A stretch of DNA of 64,000 nucleotides from Anaerolineales bacterium (GCA_016789305.1 JAEURJ010000013.1:62001-126000); one strand, 5' to 3'. Numbered from the stretch's first letter, positions 40,366 to 49,893 are shown. Translations and numbers: made by a program. Notes: generated by a model not told the origin, from the letters alone.

Positions 40366-41322
40366 TTATCGTTCAGGACGTTTTACGAACCAAATGCTTG
40401 CGAGAAGCATGATCAGCGACAAGACGGTGTAAGTGAAGATGTAAATGATCCAGGGGGAAAGCAGATACATACCCGATGTGCCAAAGAGCGAAGTGGTGTT
40501 GCTGATGAATATGCTTTGATCTTCGATCAGGATCACTTCTGTAAAGATGGGGGCCAAAATTGGGTTGGTGGAGACGACCAGCCACATGATGATCGTGAAT
40601 ACATCCTGGTTGAGCTTGCTGATGTTTGGATTGTTGCTGAACATGACCGTGGTGATGAAGCTCATGCTAAAAACAAAAAAGATGATGGCGAATACGGAAA
40701 GTAAAATGCTTCCATAGGATGAAACAGTGGCCGCGAGTGTGCGCTTCAAGAAACTTGAGAAGAAAATTCCCAACGTCGCAAAGAATATCGAGGTGACCAC
40801 CAATAAAAGGCTGGAGATGACCACTTCTGCGAGGCCCACGCCTCCCAAAATAAAGGCGAGGCTTTGAATGGGCAGGACCGTGAAGATCAACAAAAATAAA
40901 TAGATGACGGCTGAGCTTAATTTTCCAAAAACAAGTTCACCTGGGGTGAGCAACGTGGTCTTAAGAAGATCAAGCGTGCGATGTTCGCGTTCCGATGTTA
41001 GTGCGCCGGAAGTAAGCCCGGGACCGATGAAGCTGATGAGCAGGAGTTCGATCAGCACCACGGTGCCAAAGATGGATTTTCCCAATGTTTGTCGATAATC
41101 CGGGTCAAACGCCAGGCCGCTCGTGGATTCGCCGAGGAAGAGATAGATCATGCAGACAAAAGCGGCGATCAGTGAAAGATAAAAAGTTAAAAGTATGAAA
41201 GTCCTGCGATCGCGCATTCGGCCCCTTAGCTCCTTTGCGATCACAGGGTTGTCGAGGATGCGCTCGAAGTTGAAGTTAAACTTTCGCTTTGGAGGTTGGA
41301 CGATGATGGGTTGCGGTTCCAT
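40366..41322 (-). CDS. ABC-2-type transporter permease
   Basis: A 318-aa permease with about six membrane segments. The family signature is the block LTSGALTSEREHRTLDLLKTTLLTPGELVFGKL near residues 105-137, which is the ABC-2 motif in the first cytoplasmic loop. The N-terminus is cytoplasmic with VIAKELRGRMRDRR. The substrate is unknown. It overlaps the ATPase stop by one base (TAATG), so the two form a transporter. Confidence 0.88.
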   Translation of the reverse strand: MEPQPIIVQPPKRKFNFNFERILDNPVIAKELRGRMRDRRTFILLTFYLSLIAAFVCMIYLFLGESTSGLAFDPDYRQTLGKSIFGTVVLIELLLISFIGPGLTSGALTSEREHRTLDLLKTTLLTPGELVFGKLSSAVIYLFLLIFTVLPIQSLAFILGGVGLAEVVISSLLLVVTSIFFATLGIFFSSFLKRTLAATVSSYGSILLSVFAIIFFVFSMSFITTVMFSNNPNISKLNQDVFTIIMWLVVSTNPILAPIFTEVILIEDQSIFISNTTSLFGTSGMYLLSPWIIYIFTYTVLSLIMLLASIWFVKRPER

Positions 41323-42272
41323 TAGGATATGATGCCCTTGGTGGTGCGCATGAACACCTCTTCAAGTTTTTGCGTTTCTTCGCTGAAGTGTACAACGGAA
41401 AATTTATTTTCAAGAAGCCTGTTGAGCAATTCATGTAAATCATTATCTTCCCCGTTGAAATCCAATTCAAAATGGATGCGGCTGCTATTATTCCCTGTTT
41501 GCAGGCGGACTGCTGCAACATTCTGCTGCATCGACAGAAAAGCCTGCGCTTCTTCCGCCTTGTCCAGAATTGCCACTTTGATCTGACGATGTGGAATCAG
41601 TTTTTGGCTGAGCTGGCTTAACGAACCGACCGTGGCCAGCTTTCCATTTTCCATGATGCCGACGCGCGTACATAACTCTGCCACGTCGGCGAGGATGTGA
41701 CTGGAGAAGAGAATCGTTTTTCCGAGCCGGGCAACTTCGAGCAGGAGCTCGCGTATTTCCACGCGGGCACGCGGGTCCAACCCGGAAGCGGGCTCATCGA
41801 GAATGAGAATGCTTGGGTCGTGAATCAACACACGGGCGAGTCCGAGGCGTTGTTTTAATCCAGTGGACAATGTATCGACCATGTCGTTGTGCCGATGGGA
41901 AAGATCTACGAGTTCGAGCAAATCCTTGATCAGGCCGGCACGCTGCGGTTTGGGGATGCGGTAACAGGCGGCGAAGAATTCAAGGTATTCGTTCACAGTC
42001 ATGTCATCATAGACACCGAATGAATCGGGCATGAAGCCGATCAGGCGGCGTACCTCGTGGGGCGTTTTGATGACGGAATGTCCGCCAACAAAAATCTCGC
42101 CTTGATCGGGTTGTAGCAAGGTGACCAACATGCGCATGGTTGTGGTTTTGCCGGCACCATTCGGGCCGACGAGTCCGAAGATCTCACCACTTTCAATTTT
42201 AAAAGTAACCGAATCCACAGCCTTGCGACGGGCAAAGGTTTTGCTGACATTTTGAAATTCGATACTGCTCAT
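41322..42272 (-). CDS. ABC transporter ATP-binding protein
   Basis: A 316-aa ABC ATPase. Walker A GLVGPNGAGKTTTMRML (about 32-48), Q-loop region FMPDSFGVYDDMTVNEYLEF, signature LSTGLKQRLGLARVL, and Walker B ILILDEPASGLDPRAR are followed by the switch His in FSSHILADV. A C-terminal extension of about 90 residues (LSQKLIPHRQIKVAILDKAEEA...) is like the regulatory domain of ABC-2 exporters. Start at MSSIEFQ; its first bases overlap the preceding gene (ATGA), so it is coupled. Confidence 0.92.
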   Translation of the reverse strand: MSSIEFQNVSKTFARRKAVDSVTFKIESGEIFGLVGPNGAGKTTTMRMLVTLLQPDQGEIFVGGHSVIKTPHEVRRLIGFMPDSFGVYDDMTVNEYLEFFAACYRIPKPQRAGLIKDLLELVDLSHRHNDMVDTLSTGLKQRLGLARVLIHDPSILILDEPASGLDPRARVEIRELLLEVARLGKTILFSSHILADVAELCTRVGIMENGKLATVGSLSQLSQKLIPHRQIKVAILDKAEEAQAFLSMQQNVAAVRLQTGNNSSRIHFELDFNGEDNDLHELLNRLLENKFSVVHFSEETQKLEEVFMRTTKGIIS

Positions 42273-44656
42273 GGGGATACCACCAAGGATATGGCTGCCT
42301 TCTTCATTTCGATATACCCTGAATTCTGCCCGTCTTTGATGCGTAGAATTACATCGCCGGCTTTGCTGACATAATTTTCCGGATTGGGCACCTCGAAGTT
42401 TCCCCAGACGACATTTTTTATGATTTCCCAATCGTTGAGTGTGATATTCCATAAGCTGACTTCCACCGTGGAGGAAGCGACGTAGCTGTCGAGGTTTAGT
42501 TTCAACTTTTGCACACTGCTAAATTCAATTGGAATTGCCGGACGAAAATGTAAGCTGAACTCGGCATTGCTGTACGAATAGGATGCGTACGGCGAACCGT
42601 CGTCTGAGCTGGATTGCCATTCGAGTAAAGCGGTGGTCAAAGTGAAATCGTTGGAAGGCCGTTTCACAGCGGGCGATACCTGGTGAATGTAGATTGTAGA
42701 GTCTGCAGTTTTTGATTCAAAACCTTCAAGGGCTGCCAGTGATTTTTCTTCATCGAGCCAGCCGATAAGATAAATTCCCCAATTGGAATTACTTTCGCCA
42801 TATTCCGGGGTAATCACTGAACGGAGAAAGGCTTCTCTTTTGTGCAGCTCTTTATCCAGTTGAAGCTGCGGGTAGGATGTTTGAAGAAGAGCGATGGCTC
42901 CATCGTAAACGAACTCCGGGCTGTTGGTTGTGGTCAACATGGGGAGGTCAACCTTTCGAGATTCGCCGGGCGCAAGGTCACCAATCCTCTTCCATCTGCC
43001 AGGTGTGACGATCACGAGATCTGTGATCGTCATATTGCTGTTATTTATGACGGTGCCGTTGATTTTAGCGTTCCCTTTATCAAAGACGATGGCGAGATCG
43101 TGGTCCAGTTTTAATGGAGCAGTTGCTCCTGAAGTACCCACCACTTTCATCCCGCCAATTTCAATGGGGATTTCAGGTACATTTGTATTTTTTCCCGACT
43201 GTATCGATAACCAGACAGTGTCGCTTTTTATATTCACATCCTCTGAGTCGAGCGGAAACAACAGGAATCCATCTTCGGATTCCAATGTGTATGTGTCGCG
43301 CTGCGGAGAATAGATGCCAATCATGCTGTCTTTTTGGGCCCGGCTGACCCCATCCCAGGCTTGGATCACGGTGAGGCGACTTAAAGTGGGTGTTCTGCCG
43401 CGGTATAAATATCCATACGTATATGAAACAACAGTGACAAAGACCACGATGACCGGAATGCTAATCCAAGCCCATTCCCGTTTTTTGATGATCCGCAGGA
43501 AAATGTAATTGACCGGGCCAATTATCAAAATATAGAAGCCCATCAGGCCGCAGATCAGCCAGATCGACGGGATGGCGAGCTCGGCTATGGAAGTAATTGC
43601 CTCATTGGCGCTGCCAACCTCCCATTTGCCATTGACCCAGGCCGCTTGTGGGTGCTTGAAATTCAATAATCCATTGTAAATAGCAAAGGTTCCGCTCCAG
43701 TTTTTATAGGGAGCCAGGCCCGGGTCTGCTGCAAAAAATATGCTTTTTCCCTTGCCCAATTGTTTCTGGATGATCAGGGGAACATTTCCTTGAGTTGCCA
43801 AAACGTGGGCGTCTGTGGATAGTTTTCCACTGGATAGTATGCTTTCTGTTTCTTCTTGAAACAGGTCAGTTCCTGTGAAGCTTGAGGTCGACCTAAAGGC
43901 GCTGAGATCTGGTGAAGTGGTAACAGTAGTCGTTCCTGTAACTTGAATCGGCAGCAACTCCTGCAGTCCCTGAACTACTGATTGCCATTTTGGCCCCCCA
44001 ATTGTAATCAAGGTCCCGCCCTTGGCGATCCATAATTCAAGTGCATCGCGTTGAGCGGCGCTCAGGGGACCTGTGTCAACATCCGAAACGATGATCGCGT
44101 CAAGCGTTTCCCAGCCTTGAAATTTGTCCGGCAAGCGATCTGGCTGAATTTGTACGAGTCGTGTAATTCCATTTTGAGGTATGACTTGCGACAAGCTGCT
44201 GTAGTTGGAAGGTGTGTCCGTCACCAGGCCGATCATGAGGCTTTGGGGGGCGATATTTGAAACACGAGCCGAGGTACTGGCGACCGTCTTTTTCTTTGAA
44301 ACCAGGTCCACTTTCAGGCCGGCTGCACCGCCCTGTGGGTAATAGACATAAACGAAGAGTTGTTTGCGTGAATTGGTGGGAAGTGAGATGTCGGCACCGT
44401 ATATGCTGGCGATGCCGGAATAATCCTTGAAGGTCACTTGCAGGGTGGCTTCATTAATATCCAACCCTTTGTTTTCTGCTGTTATATAAACGGGAATCCA
44501 TTTGCCTTCCTTGGCATACCCCTCAAACCCGGCTTCGGCTTTGAGGGTCACATCGCCGGGTGCACCTTTGGCCAAGGCGGAAGTGTTCAACGTGCCGATC
44601 GTTAAAATGAAGAGTGCGATTAATAGGAATAAGCGGGAATGTGACGGTGTGCGCAA
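42269..44656 (-). CDS. exported membrane protein with amidotransferase-like domain
   Basis: A 795-aa protein, first gene of the operon. A signal peptide spans residues 1-29 (ending NTSALAKG). A GATase1-like domain contains LDAIIVSDVDTGPLSAAQRDALELWIAKGGTLITIGG (about 190-225), without a visible catalytic Cys. Two membrane segments lie at about 365-410 (LIIGPVNYIFLRIIKKREWAWISIPVIVVF), and a large beta-rich extracellular C-terminus follows. This architecture is seen next to ABC-2 exporters in many bacteria (for example Gld-like partners), but the role is not established. The stop overlaps the ATPase start by 4 bases. Confidence 0.75.
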   Translation of the reverse strand: MRTPSHSRLFLLIALFILTIGTLNTSALAKGAPGDVTLKAEAGFEGYAKEGKWIPVYITAENKGLDINEATLQVTFKDYSGIASIYGADISLPTNSRKQLFVYVYYPQGGAAGLKVDLVSKKKTVASTSARVSNIAPQSLMIGLVTDTPSNYSSLSQVIPQNGITRLVQIQPDRLPDKFQGWETLDAIIVSDVDTGPLSAAQRDALELWIAKGGTLITIGGPKWQSVVQGLQELLPIQVTGTTTVTTSPDLSAFRSTSSFTGTDLFQEETESILSSGKLSTDAHVLATQGNVPLIIQKQLGKGKSIFFAADPGLAPYKNWSGTFAIYNGLLNFKHPQAAWVNGKWEVGSANEAITSIAELAIPSIWLICGLMGFYILIIGPVNYIFLRIIKKREWAWISIPVIVVFVTVVSYTYGYLYRGRTPTLSRLTVIQAWDGVSRAQKDSMIGIYSPQRDTYTLESEDGFLLFPLDSEDVNIKSDTVWLSIQSGKNTNVPEIPIEIGGMKVVGTSGATAPLKLDHDLAIVFDKGNAKINGTVINNSNMTITDLVIVTPGRWKRIGDLAPGESRKVDLPMLTTTNSPEFVYDGAIALLQTSYPQLQLDKELHKREAFLRSVITPEYGESNSNWGIYLIGWLDEEKSLAALEGFESKTADSTIYIHQVSPAVKRPSNDFTLTTALLEWQSSSDDGSPYASYSYSNAEFSLHFRPAIPIEFSSVQKLKLNLDSYVASSTVEVSLWNITLNDWEIIKNVVWGNFEVPNPENYVSKAGDVILRIKDGQNSGYIEMKKAAISLVVSP

Positions 44657-44838
44657 CAGTCATCCTCCAATTCTGTAATTTATCATAACATAAGTCCATT
44701 ATTTCTTCCTGGAAGCCCTGTTCGCTCCTGCAATACTTTTGATAGATTTCATCCAGAGCTTCGTGATTAGAATAAATGCATGACCTGTATTTTTGATCGG
44801 ATAAATTTGCAAACGACCATGCGAGTGGGGTGACTGTA

Positions 44839-45201
44839 ATGGAAGCCATTTCTTTTCAAGTCCCAGTGGATAATGTGAAAATAAAAATTGTTTCGGCTGC
44901 ATTACGCGACCTGCTTGTGCGCCATTGTGTGAAAAAGGCCGATATTGACCGCTCCGACCGGGCTGTGAAGAAACTTTTAAAGAACATCAAGAAATATTCC
45001 TATGACGGAGATAACAGCAGGAAGATCGATGTCCGCTTGCAGGTGGAAGGGAAGCGTTTCTTCATTGAAACGGAGGACGGCGGTGCTCCCGCCACAAAAG
45101 AACTTCAACGCGAGATGGCTTCCGTAAAGGTCCTTATGGACGGTATTTCACATCAATACCGTGATGGGAAAAATAAGTGGTTGATCTTTAAGTTGATTTA
45201 A
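44839..45201 (+). CDS. hypothetical protein
   Basis: Function not recognised; 120 aa, predicted soluble. The first 60 residues are basic and helical (VKIKIVSAALRDLLVRHCVKKADID, VKKLLKNIKKYSYDG). A short beta segment (KIDVRLQVEGKRFFIETEDGG) follows, with a helical middle and a beta ending. The pattern alpha-alpha-beta-beta-alpha-beta is consistent with a small DNA- or RNA-binding or ATPase-like fold; there is no diagnostic motif. It is divergent from the operon at 44656, with about 180 bases between. Start ATG at 44839 follows gagtgggg. Confidence 0.55.
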   Translation: MEAISFQVPVDNVKIKIVSAALRDLLVRHCVKKADIDRSDRAVKKLLKNIKKYSYDGDNSRKIDVRLQVEGKRFFIETEDGGAPATKELQREMASVKVLMDGISHQYRDGKNKWLIFKLI

Positions 45202-45255
45202 ATTACCAACCAGATAAAATACCCCACAGGTCCCGGGGAAGTAAATCTTGCTTGA

Positions 45256-45587
45256 TTATAAAGAAAATATTGTAAACACAATTAATCCTATCCCCATTGC
45301 CCCGAAGATTAAAATAAAAAATATCCCAAAGGCAACTGCGCATCCGCCATAAAGTTTTGGCATTCCCGGTACTAGCCTTAGTTTTATTTGCCAGTAACCA
45401 CTTATGGACATTGTTGTTGAGCCAATGCCCATAAAAAATAAGCTATATCTATCTTTTTAGTTAAAGTTCCAAAAGCTATAGCCGCAATAAAAATCCCAAT
45501 ACCTATTAAGAATGGACGGTATATGATGCTGGAATTTCTCAGTTCAAACTCGTCAATTTTGCTCTGCTGTTGCTTTCTGCTTAACAT
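45256..45587 (-). pseudogene. small membrane protein gene broken by a frameshift
   Basis: The frame from ATG at 45587 encodes a start with two membrane-like pieces (MLSRKQQQSKIDEFEL, then YRPFLIGIGIFIAAIAFGTL) and stops early at 45402. In the +1-related frame, directly after a run of six T (in the coding strand), the sequence continues as FFMGIGSTTMSISGYWQIKLRL, then GMPKLYGGCAVAFGIFFILIFGAMGIGLIVFTIFSL and stops at 45256. One extra T would restore a coherent protein of about 110 aa with three to four membrane segments. It is either a real disabling mutation or a homopolymer sequencing error. Function unknown. Confidence 0.6.
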
Positions 45588-45646
45588 AAATGACTCCTTT
45601 ACCCACATGAAATTAATTTATATCTCTTCAATATTATAATTCTATA

Positions 45647-46792
45647 ATGCCTTCTTCCCTTAAAAAATACTTTCTCCTGGATCCGACAATCACTTTTCTC
45701 AACCATGGTTCTTTTGGTGCCACGCCGAAACCTGTCTTTAATGAATATCAACGCTGGCAGCGAGAGTTGGAGAATCAGCCTGTTGAATTTTTGGGCAGGC
45801 GCATCGCCGGGTTGCTGGCTGAGTCTCGTGCGGTGCTGGGAGAATATCTCGGCACACATGCCGATAACCTCGTCTACACACAGAATGTCACTGTTTCGCT
45901 GAATATCGTTGCTCGTTCCCTGAAATTAGGCGCAGGCGATGAAGTCCTGGCGAGCGATCATGAGTACGGCGCGATGGATCGGACCTGGCATTTTCTCGCT
46001 GGCGAGCATGGATTTACCTATGTCAATCAACCTGTGAAGTTGACTTCTCATGCTGATTTCGTCGAGTCGTTTTGGCAGGCCGTCACACCGCGTACGAAGG
46101 TCATCTTTTTAAGCCACATCACTTCGCCTACGGCAATAATTTTTCCTGTCGAAGAAATTATCCGCCTTGCAAAGGCAGCGGGCATTATCACGATCATCGA
46201 TGGTGCGCATGTGCCGGGGCAGCTTCCATTGCACCTCGATTCTCTCGATGCGGATTTTTACGGCGGTAATTTGCACAAATGGCTGTGTGCTCCGAAGGGA
46301 GCAGGCTTTTTGTATGCCCGACCTGAAATGCAGCACCTGCTCAAGCCGCTTGTCGTCTCCTGGGGATACGAACCTGAAGTTCCAGGTCCTTCGGCTTTTG
46401 TCGATCAGCACGAATGGATCGGCACGCGTGACATGGCTGCGTTTTTATCCGTCCCTGCGGCGATTCAATTTCAGCAGGAACATGCCTGGGATGAAGTGCG
46501 AAGCGGCTGTCATCAACTTGCCTGTTACGCGCAGGATGAGATCTGCAACTTAACCGGGATGAGTCCGCTTCATTCCCAATCTGAAACCTGGTTCGCCCAA
46601 CTGGTCGCTGCCCCGCTTCCGGCGAAGACCGATATTCTTGCACTCAAACAGCATTTGTATGACGACTATAAAGTGGAAGTTCCGCTGGTTTCATGGAACA
46701 ATCACAAATTGATTCGCGTCTCTGTGCAAGGCTACAACTCCAAAAAAGACATTGATCGATTGTTATTTGCCTTGTCCGCCCTGCTTTCGTGA
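45647..46792 (+). CDS. class V aminotransferase, isopenicillin-N-epimerase-like
   Basis: A 381-aa PLP enzyme of the class V (aspartate aminotransferase fold) group. The N-terminus FLNHGSFGATPKPVFNEYQRWQRELENQP is typical of the isopenicillin N epimerase/cysteine desulfurase-like branch. The PLP lysine is in NLHKWLCAPKGAGFLY (about residue 210), and ITIIDGAHVPGQLPL has the Asp and His that hold PLP. The reaction is not clear (epimerase, lyase or desulfurase). It is a single gene with a weak ribosome site; ATG directly follows taatatt. Confidence 0.88.
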   Translation: MPSSLKKYFLLDPTITFLNHGSFGATPKPVFNEYQRWQRELENQPVEFLGRRIAGLLAESRAVLGEYLGTHADNLVYTQNVTVSLNIVARSLKLGAGDEVLASDHEYGAMDRTWHFLAGEHGFTYVNQPVKLTSHADFVESFWQAVTPRTKVIFLSHITSPTAIIFPVEEIIRLAKAAGIITIIDGAHVPGQLPLHLDSLDADFYGGNLHKWLCAPKGAGFLYARPEMQHLLKPLVVSWGYEPEVPGPSAFVDQHEWIGTRDMAAFLSVPAAIQFQQEHAWDEVRSGCHQLACYAQDEICNLTGMSPLHSQSETWFAQLVAAPLPAKTDILALKQHLYDDYKVEVPLVSWNNHKLIRVSVQGYNSKKDIDRLLFALSALLS

Positions 46793-46859
46793 GGACATCG
46801 TAGGTCTTTCGTTAATTCGCTTTTTCGGTTTTTGTGTTAGATTTATTGCGGAGGCATGA

Positions 46860-47684
46860 ATGCAATCTCAACGAAAATATTCGACAGTTCTGCTGATGGT
46901 TACATTTCTTCTTTCTTCCTGCGCTGGAAATGCGCAGACTGAAGATCCAAATGCTTTAATGACCTCGGCTGTTGGAACCATGGTCGCAGGCTTTTTTGAA
47001 ACGCAGACTGCAATGGTCACACCGCCCACGGTGGCGCCCACGGCCACGGAAACAAAATTCCCGACACCAACACAATTTTCAACTTCAACTCCCCTGAACA
47101 GCCCCACGGCCACTTTTCTTTTATATAGCCCCACGAAGGGAACCCCTACTGTAACGGGCACGCTGCCAACAGCTACAGTCAATGCCGCTGCATTGGCAAA
47201 TGGTTGTTACAACCTCGCATTTGTTCGTGATGTCAATTACCCAAGCGGGACGGTGGTGAGCCCGGGTCAAAGTTTTACCAAAACATGGAAGGTGGAAAAT
47301 AACGGTTCCTGCAACTGGCTGTTTGTTTATAAACTTGCTTTTATCAGCGGAACTGACTTTGACCCCAACACAGGTCAGCTTGGCAGGATCGTCACTCCTG
47401 GTAATTGGGCCGAGTTGTCCGTAAACCTCGATGCACCCACCAAGCCTGGTACATATTCGGCGTACTGGCGATTTTCCAATGGCGGATCAACTTTGTTTGG
47501 TGCAACTCTTGGTGTTACCATCAAAGTGAGCGCTCCCACCAATACACCAACCTCCACTATTTTGGTGAATACAAATACAGTAACTTCCACAACGGTACCG
47601 GTAAATACAAATACGCCAACCCAAACAACGGCACCTGCCACCGCTACATTTACCGAGACGCCAACCGAAACATCAATCCCGTAA
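46860..47684 (+). CDS. lipoprotein with NBR1-type Ig-like domain
   Basis: A 274-aa cell-surface lipoprotein. Lipobox LLSSC with Cys near residue 21. A Thr/Pro-rich linker follows (about 45-105, PTVAPTATETKFPTPTQF). The NBR1/FW-type Ig-like domain (about 118-228) has VNYPSGTVVSPGQSFTKTWKVENNGSCNW and FSNGGSTLFGATLGVTIKV. A second Thr/Pro/Asn-rich tail ends the protein. These domains bind carbohydrate or protein ligands in other bacteria; the ligand here is unknown. The linkers are typical of Chloroflexota lipoproteins. The stop is 2 bases before the next start. Confidence 0.85.
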   Translation: MQSQRKYSTVLLMVTFLLSSCAGNAQTEDPNALMTSAVGTMVAGFFETQTAMVTPPTVAPTATETKFPTPTQFSTSTPLNSPTATFLLYSPTKGTPTVTGTLPTATVNAAALANGCYNLAFVRDVNYPSGTVVSPGQSFTKTWKVENNGSCNWLFVYKLAFISGTDFDPNTGQLGRIVTPGNWAELSVNLDAPTKPGTYSAYWRFSNGGSTLFGATLGVTIKVSAPTNTPTSTILVNTNTVTSTTVPVNTNTPTQTTAPATATFTETPTETSIP

Positions 47685-47686
47685 TT

Positions 47687-48724
47687 ATGTTTGTGGGCAA
47701 AAAAATATTTCTACTTTTTTACATAACGGCTTTGGCTGGGATTTCCTTCTCCCTGCCAAAGCCTGTTTTTGCTCACCCACAGCGGCAAATTATTTCCACG
47801 CCGTCCCAGCTGATTGATGCTGTAAATGCTTTGCGCCTTTCATATGGATTGTCTACACTGGCAGTCCATACTGTGCTGATGCAAACCGCACAGGGTCAGG
47901 CTGATTACATGGCCGCGACCGGGAACGTTACTCACACACGTCCTGGCGGCATTTCCTATACCCAGCAATTGATTTCACTGGGATTTCCCTTATCCGGCGA
48001 TTTGTCTCTTGGCGGCTTTCGCGCGGAAAATATCCTCAGTAGCGGCGGGCCTCTTGATTGGAACGGCGTGCCGCCAGCGTGGCAGGATGCCGATCATATG
48101 AACACCATGCTTGCTCAAAATTTTACGCATATTGGTGCCGGCATTTCACAAGGCCCCGACGGATATTATTATGCAGTGGATTGCGCGGCGTCCACAGGCT
48201 CCGGGCAAATGCAGGAATCCGCCGCATCGATTTTAGGAACAACCTCAGGTACGCAAGTTGCGGGTGATGCGGCGATCAGTCAATTCATGGTACCGATCAT
48301 GAAGAGCACGGCCAATGCAAATGGCGATGTGATTCATAAAGTGCAATATGGTCAGACCCTGTGGAGTATTGCCATCGATTATGGCACCACCATCAATAGT
48401 ATTCAAGCACTCAACAATCTCGGTGAAGACCTGGTGATTCAACAAGGGCAGGAATTGCTTGTACTCAAAGGAGCGACCCCGCCGCCTTCCACGCCGACGC
48501 CTGCTCCACTTGCAACCGGCATACCCTCGCTCACGGCTATTCCTTCGACACCCGAAATTATCTTTCCATTTACTGCGGTTGTTACGCCCACACAAACGCA
48601 GATGACGGAAAGTACCCAAGCGGCTTCAGGAAATTCTTCGAGGCTATGGATTGTTTTGTTGATCTTTGCCGCATTGATCGGCGGTGCAATGGCAGTCTGG
48701 TTGATTCGCGACCCGAAAGCATAA
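47687..48724 (+). CDS. CAP-domain and LysM surface protein
   Basis: A 345-aa exported protein. Signal peptide residues 1-29 (ends SLPKPVFAH). A CAP/SCP-type domain (about 35-160) contains LIDAVNALRLSYGL, QGQADYMAATGNVTH and the conserved FTHIGAGISQGPDGYYYAVD block. A LysM domain (about 205-250) is VHKVQYGQTLWSIAIDYGTTINSIQALNNL. A Thr/Pro-rich linker and a C-terminal membrane segment (SRLWIVLLIFAALIGGAMAVWLI) follow. LysM binds peptidoglycan-like glycans, so this is a wall-associated protein. It follows the NBR1-type lipoprotein with a 2-base gap, so they are co-translated partners. Confidence 0.9.
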   Translation: MFVGKKIFLLFYITALAGISFSLPKPVFAHPQRQIISTPSQLIDAVNALRLSYGLSTLAVHTVLMQTAQGQADYMAATGNVTHTRPGGISYTQQLISLGFPLSGDLSLGGFRAENILSSGGPLDWNGVPPAWQDADHMNTMLAQNFTHIGAGISQGPDGYYYAVDCAASTGSGQMQESAASILGTTSGTQVAGDAAISQFMVPIMKSTANANGDVIHKVQYGQTLWSIAIDYGTTINSIQALNNLGEDLVIQQGQELLVLKGATPPPSTPTPAPLATGIPSLTAIPSTPEIIFPFTAVVTPTQTQMTESTQAASGNSSRLWIVLLIFAALIGGAMAVWLIRDPKA

Positions 48725-48781
48725 AGGTATAATACCCTCCGTTCGTGGCATCTGAAAGAACGTGAAGGAAAGGTATTTTGA

Positions 48782-49663
48782 ATGGACATCACTGTAGCAT
48801 TGGGCGGGGGCGGAGCCAAGGGAAATTCCCACATTGGCGTATTAAGACGCCTTGAAAAAGAAGGTTATGAAATTCGTTCCATTGCCGGCACCAGTTTCGG
48901 CGGACTTGTGGCAATTTTGTATGCATCTGGTCGTACCCCGGACGAGATCGAGGAAATATTCTCCTCGACGGATCAAACCAATCTCTATGGGCGTGATCGA
49001 AATGACGGTCCGTCACTATTGGGGCTGTCCGGTGTCCGCAAGTTAATGACGGAACTGCTTGGCAGTAAAACATTTGATGATGTTCGCATTCCCTGCGCCG
49101 TTACAGCAGTGGATATCACCTCTGGAAAGGAAGTCATCATTTCAGAAGGCAACCTGGTGGATGGTGTTTATTCCACGATCGCACTGCCGGGTATTTTCCC
49201 TCCGCATCGGTTGAACGATTGGGAGTTAATGGATGGCGGAGTCTTAAACCCTGTACCCGTTTCGGTGGCGCGAATTCTTTCACCGGACCTGCCGATTATT
49301 GCCGTGGTGTTGAATGACCCGTTGGATAACCCCGTACGTACCTACACTTTTCCGCTTCCAGCTTCTTTCCCGAGACAAATTGTTGAACGCATCACCAGGA
49401 CGAATTTTGCCCAGGCATATGATGTTTTCATGCGCGCTGTGGATTTGAGCAGTCGTGCTGTGGCACATTACCGGCTGGAAGCGGATGCTCCTGATGTCAT
49501 CATCCGCCCGGATGTGCATCATATCGAATTGTTGGATAAGGTCGATGTACATGAGATCGCCTTGTTGGGGGAGGCGGCCTTTGAAACAGCGTTACCCGAG
49601 ATCAAGCGAGTCACTTCATGGCCGAATCGCATGAAACGGAAATTAGCAAAGGCGTTGAAATGA
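48782..49663 (+). CDS. patatin-like phospholipase
   Basis: A 293-aa lipid acyl hydrolase. The oxyanion loop is ALGGGGAKGNSHIGVLRRLE at the N-terminus, the nucleophile motif GTSFGG (GxSxG) has Ser near residue 41, and the catalytic Asp is in MDGGVLNP (about 155). This is the rssA/YlbK-like branch. It is likely cytosolic or membrane-bound, acting on phospholipids. An agga ribosome site precedes ATG. Its end overlaps the next gene (ATGA). Confidence 0.92.
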   Translation: MDITVALGGGGAKGNSHIGVLRRLEKEGYEIRSIAGTSFGGLVAILYASGRTPDEIEEIFSSTDQTNLYGRDRNDGPSLLGLSGVRKLMTELLGSKTFDDVRIPCAVTAVDITSGKEVIISEGNLVDGVYSTIALPGIFPPHRLNDWELMDGGVLNPVPVSVARILSPDLPIIAVVLNDPLDNPVRTYTFPLPASFPRQIVERITRTNFAQAYDVFMRAVDLSSRAVAHYRLEADAPDVIIRPDVHHIELLDKVDVHEIALLGEAAFETALPEIKRVTSWPNRMKRKLAKALK

Positions 49664-49893
49664 GCCGCGATCTTCGCAAGTATATGAAAGATACCAATGT
49701 GCGTCTTGTCGGAGGCGCACTCTTGATGTTGTTCGTGGTCGGCCTGGGGTTGATCTGGGTTATTTATGGCTTTGGTGCAGCAGTGATGGGTTTTCTTTGC
49801 ATTCTTGGTGCGATGGTTCCGGTTGCGTTGATATTCTTTTTCCTCAATCTTTCCGATTGGATCTTAAAGCGTGCGGGTCGTAATGAAGACTGA
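49660..49893 (+). CDS. small two-segment membrane protein
   Basis: A 77-aa protein of unknown function. Two membrane segments lie near residues 16-38 and 42-62 (LLMLFVVGLGLIWVIYGF, then LCILGAMVPVALIFFFLNL), with a basic tail KRAGRNED. The start at MSRDL overlaps the patatin stop (ATGA) and is preferred; an ATG 14 codons earlier lies within patatin. It overlaps the following esterase gene by 11 bases, so all three are coupled. Confidence 0.65.
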   Translation: MSRDLRKYMKDTNVRLVGGALLMLFVVGLGLIWVIYGFGAAVMGFLCILGAMVPVALIFFFLNLSDWILKRAGRNED

